Assembly: GCA_963835555.1 (NCBI GenBank)
Contig: CAWIGC010000009.1
Coordinates: 1-64,000, forward strand
Reading direction: 5' to 3'
DNA from: Sulfopaludibacter sp963835555
Lineage (GTDB): Bacteria; Acidobacteriota; Terriglobia; Bryobacterales; Bryobacteraceae
DNA length: 64,000 nucleotides
The translations under genes and the position numbers were made by a program. Under the pieces are notes generated by a model. It was not told the origin of the DNA. It was given only the letters and a program-made list of their open reading frames with translations, and searched no databases. Below, piece after piece: positions 11,931 through 20,546 of this stretch (positions are counted from its first letter, which is position 1; the number at the start of each line of letters is the position of its first letter).

Positions 11931-12652
11931 AGCCCACGCTAACCTGCGCTCTCTGCCTGCTGGCTTCCTGCCACCGCGCACATTCCCCCGGGCCGGTCGA
12001 TCCCGCCCTGGCTTCCTACATCCCGGCGGGCACGGTGGCCCTGGGAGGAGTAAACCTGGAGCAGTTGCGGGCCTCGCCCCTGTACCCGCAGTTGCCTCGG
12101 GTGGTGACGGCGCTGGTAGAGCCTTACGGGGGTGCGCGAATGCTCCTGGCCGCGTACTCCGGAAAGGATCTGTTGCTGGTCTCCAGCGGCGGCTCGCTGA
12201 GCGGTCCTCCCGAAGCGGTGCGCGCCGCCCAGGCGCAGCACCGGACCGGCTCGACGGGGGCGCCGGACCTGCTCGCTCAGGCGCAAACCGTCGCCGCCGG
12301 CAACCAGATCTGGGCCGTCGTCCGCGGCGACACCGCGCTTCCGCTCACCGGAAATGCGGCTAACGTGAATCGCCTGTTGCGCAACATGGAATTCGCCGCG
12401 CTCACCGTGGGCCTCCACGCCAGCGCTGATTTCGCCGTCATCGCGCGCGGCCGCACGCCCGAAGCGGCACGCCATTTCGAAGAGACCCTCCGCGCCACCC
12501 TCACCATGGCCGCGGCCGGCGAAGCCAGGAACGCGAACCTCGCCGCACTGCTCCGCAGTATTCAGGTACGGCGCGACGATCGCATGGTGCACGCCACTCT
12601 TTCCACCGGCACGGAAGCGGCTCGCCAACTGCTCGAAACGATTGCGCCCTGA
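11924..12652 (+). CDS. Putative lipoprotein, function unknown
   Basis: A 242-residue exported protein starting at a GTG that overlaps the end of the phosphatase gene by seven bases, hence probably co-translated. The signal peptide is short (KPTLTCALCLLASC) and ends in a lipobox-like LLASC, so a membrane-anchored lipoprotein is likely. The body, from ASYIPAGTVALGGVNLEQLR onward, resembles acidobacterial proteins that score an accumulated quantity per residue (segments LLAAYSGKDLLLVSSGG and VNRLLRNMEFAALTV), but I do not recognise a family. The reading frame is clean, with no shift, in contrast to the region before it. Confidence 0.6.
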   Translation: MVKPTLTCALCLLASCHRAHSPGPVDPALASYIPAGTVALGGVNLEQLRASPLYPQLPRVVTALVEPYGGARMLLAAYSGKDLLLVSSGGSLSGPPEAVRAAQAQHRTGSTGAPDLLAQAQTVAAGNQIWAVVRGDTALPLTGNAANVNRLLRNMEFAALTVGLHASADFAVIARGRTPEAARHFEETLRATLTMAAAGEARNANLAALLRSIQVRRDDRMVHATLSTGTEAARQLLETIAP

Positions 12653-12671
12653 TTCCGGCGTCTTGCCGGTT

Positions 12672-13151
12672 TCATCGCGGCTCCCGGATTCTGCGGGACT
12701 CTATTCCTTGCAGGCCGCCCAGTTTCGTGAGACACGCCAATAAAGTCCCCTTGGCGCCGGTGTAAGCTGCGCCGGTCGCGGCTATCAGCCTGGCTTCCAC
12801 CTGCCGTCTCACCTTGCGAGCCAGGCGTACCGATTGCCAGCCGCGTCGGGAGAGGCGGATCCGCCGGGCGCGTCGATCCTCCGCAACAACCGCTTCGAGG
12901 ATGCCTAACTCCACCATCTCCCCAACAACCTTGGACGCAGCTTGTTGAGTCACCGCCATCCGGCTCGCCAGTTCGGTGATGGTGCGGTCCTGCTCAAGCA
13001 AGTGTTGCACCACGTAACCATGGCTTTGCCTCACCTTCCCGAAGCCGGCGGAGACCAGGCGCTCTGCGACGAGTTCGTTGATTCGCAGCCCCAGGAACAG
13101 GCCCAGATAGCCCAGATCCAATTCCGCGGGAACAACCTTCCGATCGGCCAT
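12672..13151 (-). CDS. MarR-family transcriptional regulator
   Basis: Winged-helix regulator of about 159 residues. The recognition region reads ITELASRMAVTQQAASKVV, followed by the wing EAVVAEDRRARRIRLSRRG. I start at the ATG at 13,151 (MADRKVV). The frame is open upstream to an ATG at 13,172, but that codon lies inside a perfect palindrome, the likely operator, so the shorter start is preferred. The gene is divergent from the small enzyme-like gene at 13,205, the standard MarR arrangement, and probably represses both it and itself. The ligand is unknown. Confidence 0.88.
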   Translation of the reverse strand: MADRKVVPAELDLGYLGLFLGLRINELVAERLVSAGFGKVRQSHGYVVQHLLEQDRTITELASRMAVTQQAASKVVGEMVELGILEAVVAEDRRARRIRLSRRGWQSVRLARKVRRQVEARLIAATGAAYTGAKGTLLACLTKLGGLQGIESRRIREPR

Positions 13152-13163
13152 ACTTTTTTTATG

Positions 13164-13179
13164 CACAACCATGGTTGTG
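13164..13179. promoter_or_regulatory. Perfect 16-bp palindromic operator between marR-type gene and its divergent neighbour
   Basis: CACAACCATGGTTGTG is a perfect palindrome placed between the two divergent starts. It ends immediately before a consensus TATAAT at 13,180-13,185 that reads toward the plus-strand gene. A dimer bound here would cover the -35/-10 spacer of that promoter. MarR proteins typically bind palindromes of this size in this position. Confidence 0.75.
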
Positions 13180-13185
13180 TATAAT
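13180..13185 (+). promoter_or_regulatory. Probable -10 box (TATAAT) for the 13,205 gene
   Basis: Exact TATAAT hexamer directly abutting the palindrome, with an AGAGAGA-like ribosome-binding region at about 13,190 and the GTG start at 13,205. A T-rich stretch at 13,153-13,162 could serve as a weak -35. Confidence 0.55.
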
Positions 13186-13204
13186 ACCAGAGAGACTTGA
13201 ACCG

Positions 13205-13792
13205 GTGCTGATCGAAGAGCTGTTCGCCAAGGGAATCATGACTATGGGGCCGTCGCGGGTGGATCCGAGTCGCCGGGTGGGCGTCTTCGCGCCGCAAGCC
13301 ATCGCAGGCATCGCCGCCGCCCGAGCAGCGGAAATCGAGCGGTTTCGCTGGATCGCCGGTGAGTGGAATTATGAGAATTCTGTCCCTGAGACCCGTATGA
13401 GTCCGGCGTATACCGACATCGGGAAGCAACGGTTTGCCGTCACAGACGATGGTTGGGTCTGCATGTTGTCTCCCGATGGTGCGCAATATCGCTTTCTCAC
13501 ATTCGACCCGTTCAGCCGGCAATGGATCTACGTTTTGACTCGCGGATCCTTTGGGATGTTGCGTTCCAGGGAGGGCTGGACCGGCGAGCGGATCGCATTC
13601 TCCGGGCTCATGACGATGATCGGCATCGAATGCGAATGGCGCATGACGTGGACCAGGATCGGCAGAGACGAGTTTCGGTTCGTCAATGAGGAACGAACCG
13701 CCGACGGATCCTGGGCCCCTATTGATGAGTGGCGTTTCCTGCGAAGCGCCGGCACCGAAACGCCCGTGCCCGGCGGACCTCCGTGTAGCTGA
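13205..13792 (+). CDS. DUF1579-like protein, probable target of the adjacent MarR regulator
   Basis: Protein of about 195 residues. The core from ERFRWIAGEWNYEN through DGWVCMLSPDGAQYRFLTFD, VLTRGSFGMLRS and GEWRMTW-like segments to DEWRFLRSA matches the layout of DUF1579-like lipocalin-fold proteins, in which an opening GxW segment begins a small barrel. The biochemical role is unknown. Start is uncertain: GTG at 13,205 follows a purine-rich stretch, while ATG at 13,238 (MTMGPSR) is also usable. The palindromic operator and TATAAT lie just upstream, so control by the divergent MarR protein is likely. Confidence 0.6.
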   Translation: MLIEELFAKGIMTMGPSRVDPSRRVGVFAPQAIAGIAAARAAEIERFRWIAGEWNYENSVPETRMSPAYTDIGKQRFAVTDDGWVCMLSPDGAQYRFLTFDPFSRQWIYVLTRGSFGMLRSREGWTGERIAFSGLMTMIGIECEWRMTWTRIGRDEFRFVNEERTADGSWAPIDEWRFLRSAGTETPVPGGPPCS

Positions 13793-13916
13793 TAGAATGT
13801 CTGTACCGACACGAACTCCCGATCGGACCGCAAGATCTCCTAGATCCGCGTCACGAGCCAGATGCCGGGGAAAGGGAAGAACCAGCGTCGCACTGCGAGG
13901 CTGGGACCGGCACAAA

Positions 13917-15511
13917 ATGAAAATCCTGCTTTACAATCCCGACAATGGCGTCACGCAAAATTTCATGCCCCACCTGTGGATGTTCCTGCTGCAGGCTCTG
14001 ACGCCCAGCGGACACGAGGTAATTCTGATCGACGGCAATACGCAACCGATGACCGACGCCGAACTGGTGCAGTTCGCACTCGACCGGCAGATCGGTCTGG
14101 TGGGAATCGGCGCCATGACGCGCATGATCGCCAAAGCGTATCGCGTGGCGGATGCCCTCCGCGCGGCCGGTATCCGGGTGGTGATGGGCGGCCCGCACGT
14201 GACCGAAGTTCCCGACGAGGCTCTGGGGCGGAGCGGCGGACCGCGTCACGCCGATGCACTGGCGCTGGGTGAAGCCGATGAAACCTGGCCGCGCATCGTC
14301 GAGGATGCCGCGCGCGGCCAACTCAAGGAGGTCTACACTCCGGTGGACGCGTTCGGGCAGGAGCGCAAGCCGACCTTGCAGGATTACCCCGCCATTCCCT
14401 GGGACTCGATCGATTTGCGGCAGTTCAACCGGATTCCCGGCTTTTTCCGCCCCCTGATGCGGCACTTCGGCTACGATTGGGAGACCTTTCATATCATTCC
14501 CATCGAATCCGGACGCGGCTGTCCGTATGGCTGCGAATTCTGCACGGTCACCGGCTTCTTCGGCGATTCGATCCGGTTCCGGTCGAACCAGAGCATCGTC
14601 GACGAGATGCTCAAGATCAAAGAGCGCGCCCGCGGCAGCCGCGGTAAGGCCGCGGTATTCTTCGTGGATGATAATTTCGCGATCAACGTCAAGCGGACCA
14701 AGTCGCTGTTGCGCGATATCATCGCGGCCGGAGCGGAACTGTCGTGGGTGGGGCAGATCAGCGCCAACCTGCTGAAGGACGAAGAACTGCTCGATCTGAT
14801 CGCCGCCTCGGGCGGGAAATGGATCTTCATCGGGATGGAGTCTCTGGATCCCGCCAATCTGGCCAGCGTCAACAAGAGCTTCAACAAGCCGGCGGATTAC
14901 GCCGGCGTCCTGGAGGCTCTGGCCCGGCGCCACGTCTATGCCATCACCTCGTTCATTTTCGGACTGGATAACGATACCGACGGCGTTGCCGAGCGAACGC
15001 TCGTCCGAGATGCGCGACTGGCCGCCGGGGCTGCCGGTGTTCGGACAGATCACTCCCTTTCCCGCTACTCCTCTGTACGACCGGCTGAAAAAGGAAGGAC
15101 GGCTGACCCGGCCGAAACACTGGCTGGAGTTCGCGCCGTTCCGGATGGCGCACACGCCTCTGAAGATGTCGGTCGCCGAGGTGCAGGATGAGGTGCGGTA
15201 CGCCTGGGCGAACTCCTACAGCCCTGCGCGCTATCGAGAGAGCCATCGAATCGATCGCGGACGAGCCGGCGGCTTACAAGATCAGCCACCTGATGTCGCG
15301 GCTTTTCTTTCGCGGGATCTATTTTCCGCAAAAGGGAGCCTGGAACTGGTTCAAGCTGGCCATGCAGAACCGGCGCGCCATCACCCGCGTGGTGAAAGAT
15401 TCATTCACCAGCTGGCACGGCGTCCGCGGCCCGGTGAAGGGCCGCGATTTCAACGGGTCCCTGACGCCTGCTCTCCCCGACGCCGCGGAAGAGAGCGCCG
15501 GCGCGGATTGA
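13917..15511 (+). CDS. B12-binding-domain radical SAM protein
   Basis: Cobalamin-binding N-terminal domain (MKILLYNPDNGVTQNFMPHL, GGPHVTEVPDEAL) followed by a radical SAM core whose [4Fe-4S] motif is GCPYGCEFC (CxxxCxxC). Conserved downstream parts are FVDDNFAINVKR, WVGQISANLLKDEELL and FIGMESLDPANL. A C-terminal helical part follows after frameshifts near 15,000 and 15,230 (ISHLMSRLFFRGIYFP, VKDSFTSW). Such enzymes methylate or rearrange unactivated carbons, for example in hopanoid, bacteriochlorophyll or secondary metabolism. The substrate here is not predictable. The frame is open upstream, but MKILLYN is the natural start. It stands alone on the strand with no obvious pathway partner. Confidence 0.85.
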
Positions 15512-15616
15512 AAATTGCCCGAAACGGGATACCCGCGTAACAATCCGGTAACATTCAACCCCTAGCCTGTTCTCAACGGCACAAAGAAACGCGCCGTGAT
15601 AAAAGGAGATACAGGT

Positions 15617-16453
15617 ATGATGGCCAGATTCACGACAGCCCTGGTTCTGGGGCTGGGGCTGACGGCGACGCAGGGCGTAGCCCAAACGGTTGCCGAGCAG
15701 ATGCAGAAGGCGATTTACACCCAGGAAACGGCCGGGAACCTGGATACCGCCATCCAGATGTACCGGCAGATCCTCAACTCGTCTCCGGCGGACCGGAAAT
15801 ACGCCGCCATGGCGCAGTTCCGGCTGGCCCAGGCGCTGCTGCAAAAAGGCGACCTGCCGGAGGCCGCAATCGAATTTCAGGCGCTGGCGAACTATCCCGA
15901 ATACAAGGACGCGATCGCGGCCATGGCGGGCCGGAGCGGGGGGCGGACGCGCGGTTCGGCGATCAGCCGCGGCACCTACACGATCACCGCCCCGGGGCAG
16001 GGCGGGCACTATACGCATAAGGCCACAGGCATCCAACTGACCGTACCGCCGGGCTGGAACCTGACAGACGGACCCTCTTCGGACAATGGGGACATGGCTA
16101 TGCTGTCCGGCCCGAACGGCACGACCGACGTGGCCGTCTGGTTGATTTCCGAAGAGCATCCCGCCGCCGAACTGGCGGCACTGCTGCGCCACGACCTGGA
16201 GAACAAGCCGAGCATGCGGCCGCAAGGATGGAAGGTCCGGCCGGAGAGCATTCAAATGTCTGGAGGCGGCGACCACCAGTCCCTTAGGGCCATCGCGGAT
16301 TTTACAGTGAATGGCACGAAGGGTGTCGAGTACCTGGTATGGGCTCGCTCCACCCGTTCCAAAGCTCTGTTCTTCGGCACTGCGCCCGCCGCTTCGGAAA
16401 GCAGCCTGGCGGAGAGTGTGAGCCGGATCGTGGCGACAGCCGTCATTCCGTGA
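15617..16453 (+). CDS. Secreted TPR-containing protein, function unknown
   Basis: 278-residue exported protein. The signal peptide MMARFTTALVLGLGLTATQG ends at AQT. One or two tetratricopeptide-like helix pairs follow (TAGNLDTAIQMYRQILNSSP, AQFRLAQALLQKGDLPEAAI). A beta-rich C-terminal half then carries GIQLTVPPGWNLTDGPSSD, the kind of segment seen in PsbP-like or DUF1795 proteins. A good Shine-Dalgarno (AAAAGGAGA) precedes the ATG at 15,617. Two bases separate it from the histidine kinase gene, so it may supply the periplasmic input of the two-component system; that is inference. Confidence 0.65.
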   Translation: MMARFTTALVLGLGLTATQGVAQTVAEQMQKAIYTQETAGNLDTAIQMYRQILNSSPADRKYAAMAQFRLAQALLQKGDLPEAAIEFQALANYPEYKDAIAAMAGRSGGRTRGSAISRGTYTITAPGQGGHYTHKATGIQLTVPPGWNLTDGPSSDNGDMAMLSGPNGTTDVAVWLISEEHPAAELAALLRHDLENKPSMRPQGWKVRPESIQMSGGGDHQSLRAIADFTVNGTKGVEYLVWARSTRSKALFFGTAPAASESSLAESVSRIVATAVIP

Positions 16454-16454
16454 T

Positions 16455-18374
16455 ATGCGCCTGAGACCCATCGGCGGAGCCGGCTATAGCGATGGCAGCG
16501 CGTGGCTGCTGTTGCTGTTCGTGGTGATGGGTGTGCTGGCTCCGGGAGCCGCCGTGGTCTGGTTCATGAACGCGGCCGCTCGCAGCGAAGGTGTGGCGGC
16601 GGGGCAAAGCGTGGCCGAGGCGTACCGGGGACAACTCCGGCTACTGCGCGATCAAGTGGACGAATGGTGGAAGCGCCGCGCCGCATCGCTGGATGGAGCC
16701 GGCGACCCGAGGGCCGCGCTGGCGGCCGGCGCAGCCGACGCCGTGCTGTTGTTGGATAGTAAGGGCGCCCTGGTCTACCCTGCCCCGGCGCCCACTCCGC
16801 GGCCCGATCCGCCGTCCTGGTGGCCTGCCCAGATGCTGGAACAGAGGCGCGACCGGCCGGCGGAGAACGCGGCCGCCTATGCGTCGATGGCGAAATCGGA
16901 ATCCGACGTTTCGCTAGCCGCCCGCGCCGCCGAAGGCCAGGTCCGCTGGCTGCTTCAAAGCGGCGCCAAAGAGGCTGCCATCGCCGCCATCCAGGGCCAT
17001 TTCACAGCGGGAAGGCTGGCGCGGGCAGCGGACCGGGACGGCCGTTCGATCGCGGCCAATGAATTGTTGCTGGCGGTGCATCTGCTCCCGCGCGGCGATG
17101 CGCGGCGGGCGCCCCTGGCCGCCCGGCTGGCTACCTTGCTGAACGACTACAGCGCGCCGGTGATTCCATCCGGACAGAGGCTCTTCCTGATGGACGAATT
17201 GCGGACGGAATCTCCCGAAACATCCGCGTTTCCGTCCTATGCCGCGGAACGGCTGGCCTCCCAATTCCTCGATACCGAGACGCCGCGGGCCGCCGAACCT
17301 CTGCTGGAACCGGCGGGGCCGCGCGACCTCTGGAAGCTCACGTCGCCGGACCGGAGAGCCATTGCGCTGTACCGTACCGGGACGGTGGCGTCGCTCTTGA
17401 CCCGTCTGCTGGATGAGCGGAAACCGTCGAAGAATGCGCAGCCCTTGGTCACTCCGCCGGGGCGTCCGGCCCCCGGCGATGCCATCGCGGCTGGCGCCAT
17501 GCTACCCGGCTGGCAGATCGCATTTTCGCTGGTGGATCCCCTGGCCGCGCAGGAGTCGGCCCGCCGCAGAAAAGCGGCGTACCTGTGGACCGGGTACCTG
17601 GTGTTGACGGCGCTGGCGGCCACGGGGCTCATCGCCGGTCAGTCCTTTCGACGCCAGTTGCGGCTGACCCGGCTGAAAACGGACCTGGTGGCCGCCGTAT
17701 CGCACGAATTAAAGACACCGCTGGCTTCCATGCGCCTGCTGGTGGAGACCCTGTTGGCCGACGAGTGCTTCGATGCCGCCAAGACCCGCGAATACCTGGA
17801 GCTGATCGCAGGGGAGAACCTGCGGCTGAGCCGCCTGATCGACAATTTTCTGACCTTTTCGCGCATCGAGCGCAACCGCCAGAACTTCGAGTTTCGTACG
17901 TCCCTGCCGGGGCGCGTGGTGGAGACGGCTCTTTTGGCCATGCGGGAACGGCTGCGGACGCCTGGCTGCGAACTGGAGGTGTCCGTGGCCGCCGACTTGC
18001 CGCCCATTCAGGCGGACGAAGACGCGCTGGTCACCGTGCTGCTCAACTTACTGGAAAATGCGTACAAGTATACGCGCGCCGACAAGCGCATCGCGCTGCG
18101 CGCCTACCGGGAGAACAGCAGCCTGATTTTCGCCGTGCAGGATAACGGGATCGGCATCGCGCCGCGCGACCGGAAGCGCATTTTTCGCCGCTTCTACCAG
18201 GTGGACCGCCGCCTGGCTCGCGAGGCCGGCGGCTGCGGCCTGGGGTTGAGCATCGTCGAGTTCATTGTCCGCGCTCACGGCGGCGTGGTCAAAGTGGAGA
18301 GCCGCCCGGGTTCGGGGAGCACGTTTTCGGTGCTGCTCCCGTGCCAGGGAGCGGACCGGGAGGCTGTCGCGTGA
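16455..18374 (+). CDS. Membrane sensor histidine kinase
   Basis: 639 residues. One membrane helix near residues 17-35 (LLLLFVVMGVLAPGAAVVW), a large extracytoplasmic sensor of about 330 residues without a family I recognise, and a second helix near 375-396 (YLWTGYLVLTALAATGLIAG). The HisKA domain has the phospho-acceptor in VSHELKTPL near residue 417. The ATPase domain shows the N box LLNLLENAYKYTR, G1 DNGIGIAP, the F box IFRRFYQV and G2 GCGLGLSIV. It overlaps the response regulator by GTGA, so the pair is translationally coupled. Its signal is unknown; the exported protein just upstream is a candidate partner. Confidence 0.9.
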   Translation: MRLRPIGGAGYSDGSAWLLLLFVVMGVLAPGAAVVWFMNAAARSEGVAAGQSVAEAYRGQLRLLRDQVDEWWKRRAASLDGAGDPRAALAAGAADAVLLLDSKGALVYPAPAPTPRPDPPSWWPAQMLEQRRDRPAENAAAYASMAKSESDVSLAARAAEGQVRWLLQSGAKEAAIAAIQGHFTAGRLARAADRDGRSIAANELLLAVHLLPRGDARRAPLAARLATLLNDYSAPVIPSGQRLFLMDELRTESPETSAFPSYAAERLASQFLDTETPRAAEPLLEPAGPRDLWKLTSPDRRAIALYRTGTVASLLTRLLDERKPSKNAQPLVTPPGRPAPGDAIAAGAMLPGWQIAFSLVDPLAAQESARRRKAAYLWTGYLVLTALAATGLIAGQSFRRQLRLTRLKTDLVAAVSHELKTPLASMRLLVETLLADECFDAAKTREYLELIAGENLRLSRLIDNFLTFSRIERNRQNFEFRTSLPGRVVETALLAMRERLRTPGCELEVSVAADLPPIQADEDALVTVLLNLLENAYKYTRADKRIALRAYRENSSLIFAVQDNGIGIAPRDRKRIFRRFYQVDRRLAREAGGCGLGLSIVEFIVRAHGGVVKVESRPGSGSTFSVLLPCQGADREAVA

Positions 18375-19063
18375 TCCCCAGCCGCATCCTGATTGTGGAA
18401 GATGAGCCGGCCCTGTTGCGCGGCCTCAGAGACACGTTTGTATCGCAAGGGTGCGAGGTACTGGCGGCACAGAACGGCGAACAGGGCCTGGCGATGGCGC
18501 TGGGAACGAATCCCGACCTGATCCTGCTCGATATCATGCTGCCGCTTCTCAACGGCTACGAGGTCTGCCGCGCGGTCCGCGAGAGCGGCCACCAGATGCC
18601 AATTCTGATGCTGACGGCCAAGGGACAGGAGGAAGACATCATCCTGGGGCTAAACCTGGGGGCCGACGACTACATCGTTAAGCCGTTTCGGCGGGGAGAA
18701 CTGATCGCCCGCGTCAGCGCCCTGCTGCGGCGCACCCGGTCGAAACAAAGTGCCATCTTCCATTTTGGCGAGTACGAACTGAACCTTTCCGCGCACAAGC
18801 TGTTCCGGGACGGGAAAGAACTGGTGCTCACGGCCAAAGAATTCCGTCTGCTGGCCTACTTTGTGGAACGCCGCGGCTGCGCCCTGACGCGGGATGAAAT
18901 TCTGAATTCGGTTTGGGGCAATTCGGTGATCGTCACGCCGCGCAGCATCGACCGTTGCGTGGCCACGCTACGCGCCAAAATCGAACCGCACGTTCATAGC
19001 CCGGCGTACATCCACACCATCCGCGACATCGGCTACCGGTTTGAGGATGGCGGGGGCGAGTAG
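18371..19063 (+). CDS. OmpR/PhoB-family response regulator
   Basis: 230 residues. Receiver domain ILIVEDEPALLRGL with the acidic pocket, phospho-acceptor Asp in LILLDIMLP, Thr in MLTAKGQ and Lys in DDYIVKPFRRGE. The C-terminal winged helix reads LTAKEFRLLAYFVERRG, DEILNSVWG and RSIDRCVATLRAKIE. It starts at a GTG overlapping the kinase stop. It presumably takes its phosphate from that kinase; the regulon is unknown. Confidence 0.92.
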   Translation: MIPSRILIVEDEPALLRGLRDTFVSQGCEVLAAQNGEQGLAMALGTNPDLILLDIMLPLLNGYEVCRAVRESGHQMPILMLTAKGQEEDIILGLNLGADDYIVKPFRRGELIARVSALLRRTRSKQSAIFHFGEYELNLSAHKLFRDGKELVLTAKEFRLLAYFVERRGCALTRDEILNSVWGNSVIVTPRSIDRCVATLRAKIEPHVHSPAYIHTIRDIGYRFEDGGGE

Positions 19064-19082
19064 CTTTCGTTTCGTGCCGGCG

Positions 19083-19982
19083 TTACTTCGGGGCGGGCTG
19101 CGATTTGGGCTGGAAGGCAGGATTGGTGTATTGCACCTTCGTATCGTTATGGACTTTGTCCATCCATTCCTTGAAGTGCTGCTGCTTCAGATCGCTCAAA
19201 ATTTGTTCGTTCACCTGCGAGAGGGGCTTTACGGTCACCACCTCCGCTCTTAGCAGATAGTAGCCATTCTCCTGCCGCACCGGCTCGGTAATCTCACCCT
19301 GGTTGAGCTGGAACACCACCCGAAAGGCATCGGGAATGTTGTCCGTGGGGTTCAGCGTGGCGAAGTAGCCGTCCTTGGCTTTCGATGTTTCATCGTCGGA
19401 GTACTCCTGCGCCAGCTTGGCGAAGTCCGCGCCGCCGCGTAGCTGCGCCAGCAGTTGCACGGCTTTCGCCTTGGCCGCCTCTTCGCTCAGGACTTTCTTC
19501 CCGCCGCCGGACTGGGATGCCTCGCCAAATGCAATATAGAGGGCATTCACCTTTACCTGCTTATATTTGTTTTTGTTGGCGTTGTAATAGTTGAGAACTT
19601 CTTTGGGATCCACAAGCACCTGATTCATGGCGTCGCCGGCCTTGATCTGGGTGAGAAACAACAGGCGGTTAAACGCCAGTTGCTCCCGCGCAGGGCTTTG
19701 CTGGTCCAGTTTCTCCTGCTCCGCCATGCCCGCTAGTTTGCGCATGAAGGCAATCTCCTGAATCAGCGTTTCCGGCGACTTCGCCGCCAGGGCCTGCTTG
19801 CCCGGATCGAGCACCGTCATGTAGCCGCGAAGCTGGCCGGCCGTCAGAACGGCGCCATCGTCGAACACAGCGATCTGCGCATCGTCGGGAAGCTGGGGAA
19901 GAAGCTCGAGGCTGACGCCGGCGGGGGCCTGCGCCCACACCGCTCCCGCCCACAAAAATACCAGGAAATTGACTAATCTCAT
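19083..19982 (-). CDS. Exported parvulin-type peptidyl-prolyl cis-trans isomerase
   Basis: Periplasmic foldase of the SurA/PrsA kind, 299 residues. The signal peptide MRLVNFLVFLWAGAVWAQAP is followed by a helical N-terminal chaperone part and a PpiC-like rotamase domain: VNALYIAFGEASQ, AKAVQLLAQLRGGADFAKLAQEYSDD split over two strands, YFATLNPTDNIPDAFR, LNQGEITEPVRQENGYYLLR. A charged C-terminal helix closes it. It is convergent with the response regulator and codirectional with the BON gene upstream. No outer-membrane assembly genes lie close by. Confidence 0.85.
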   Translation of the reverse strand: MRLVNFLVFLWAGAVWAQAPAGVSLELLPQLPDDAQIAVFDDGAVLTAGQLRGYMTVLDPGKQALAAKSPETLIQEIAFMRKLAGMAEQEKLDQQSPAREQLAFNRLLFLTQIKAGDAMNQVLVDPKEVLNYYNANKNKYKQVKVNALYIAFGEASQSGGGKKVLSEEAAKAKAVQLLAQLRGGADFAKLAQEYSDDETSKAKDGYFATLNPTDNIPDAFRVVFQLNQGEITEPVRQENGYYLLRAEVVTVKPLSQVNEQILSDLKQQHFKEWMDKVHNDTKVQYTNPAFQPKSQPAPK

Positions 19983-20035
19983 GTGAATACGTGTGCGGCT
20001 ATTTTATCACGCGGCACTTTCCGGAGCCGGGAATC

Positions 20036-20464
20036 CTACCTCTGACTCCGGCTGTCGCTACGTTTCACCTGGACCCGTCTGCGCCCCTCTTCCAGGTTGC
20101 CGGCCGCCTTCTTCCTGGCCGTCTCGCTGACCTCTACGTGGTTGTTCACCGCCAGTGCCCCAGCGGTTTTTGCCATTCGCGTGGCCACGCCTTTATGCTG
20201 CACCACATCCGTCTTCCCTTCGATGGTGGCCACTCCCCCCTGCACGTGCACAGTGAATTTATTGGCGGATTTGCTCTTGGCGAACTTGGCGCGAATCGCG
20301 GTTTCGATCTGCGCATCGCTCATGCGCGGTTGGGCCGCCTGAACCGGTGCGGCCACGCGCTGATGGGCCGGCGGAGCCACTGGCTTTGGGGTGGTTTGCG
20401 GCGCAGCCGCGCCGGTCAGAGCGGCAATCAGCCAGACCGATGCGGGAACAATAATTTTCACCAT
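20036..20464 (-). CDS. Exported BON-domain protein
   Basis: 142-residue protein with a signal peptide (MVKIIVPASVWLIAALTG), a proline-rich linker, and one BON domain (SDAQIETAIRAKFAKSKSAN, FTVHVQGGVATIEGKTDVV, RMAKTAGALAVNNHVEV). BON domains bind phospholipid or help keep envelope integrity. The tail is basic. I use the ATG at 20,464; a TTG two codons upstream is also open. Divergent from the cas10 gene, leaving about 80 bases for both promoters. Confidence 0.8.
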   Translation of the reverse strand: MVKIIVPASVWLIAALTGAAAPQTTPKPVAPPAHQRVAAPVQAAQPRMSDAQIETAIRAKFAKSKSANKFTVHVQGGVATIEGKTDVVQHKGVATRMAKTAGALAVNNHVEVSETARKKAAGNLEEGRRRVQVKRSDSRSQR

Positions 20465-20546
20465 AACCAATACAGTCCGCGCAGCACGCTCTTGTTCTCA
20501 GAATTCTGTGCTAAAGTGAGGGTTTCTTTAGGCTTGTCGTCTTCCA

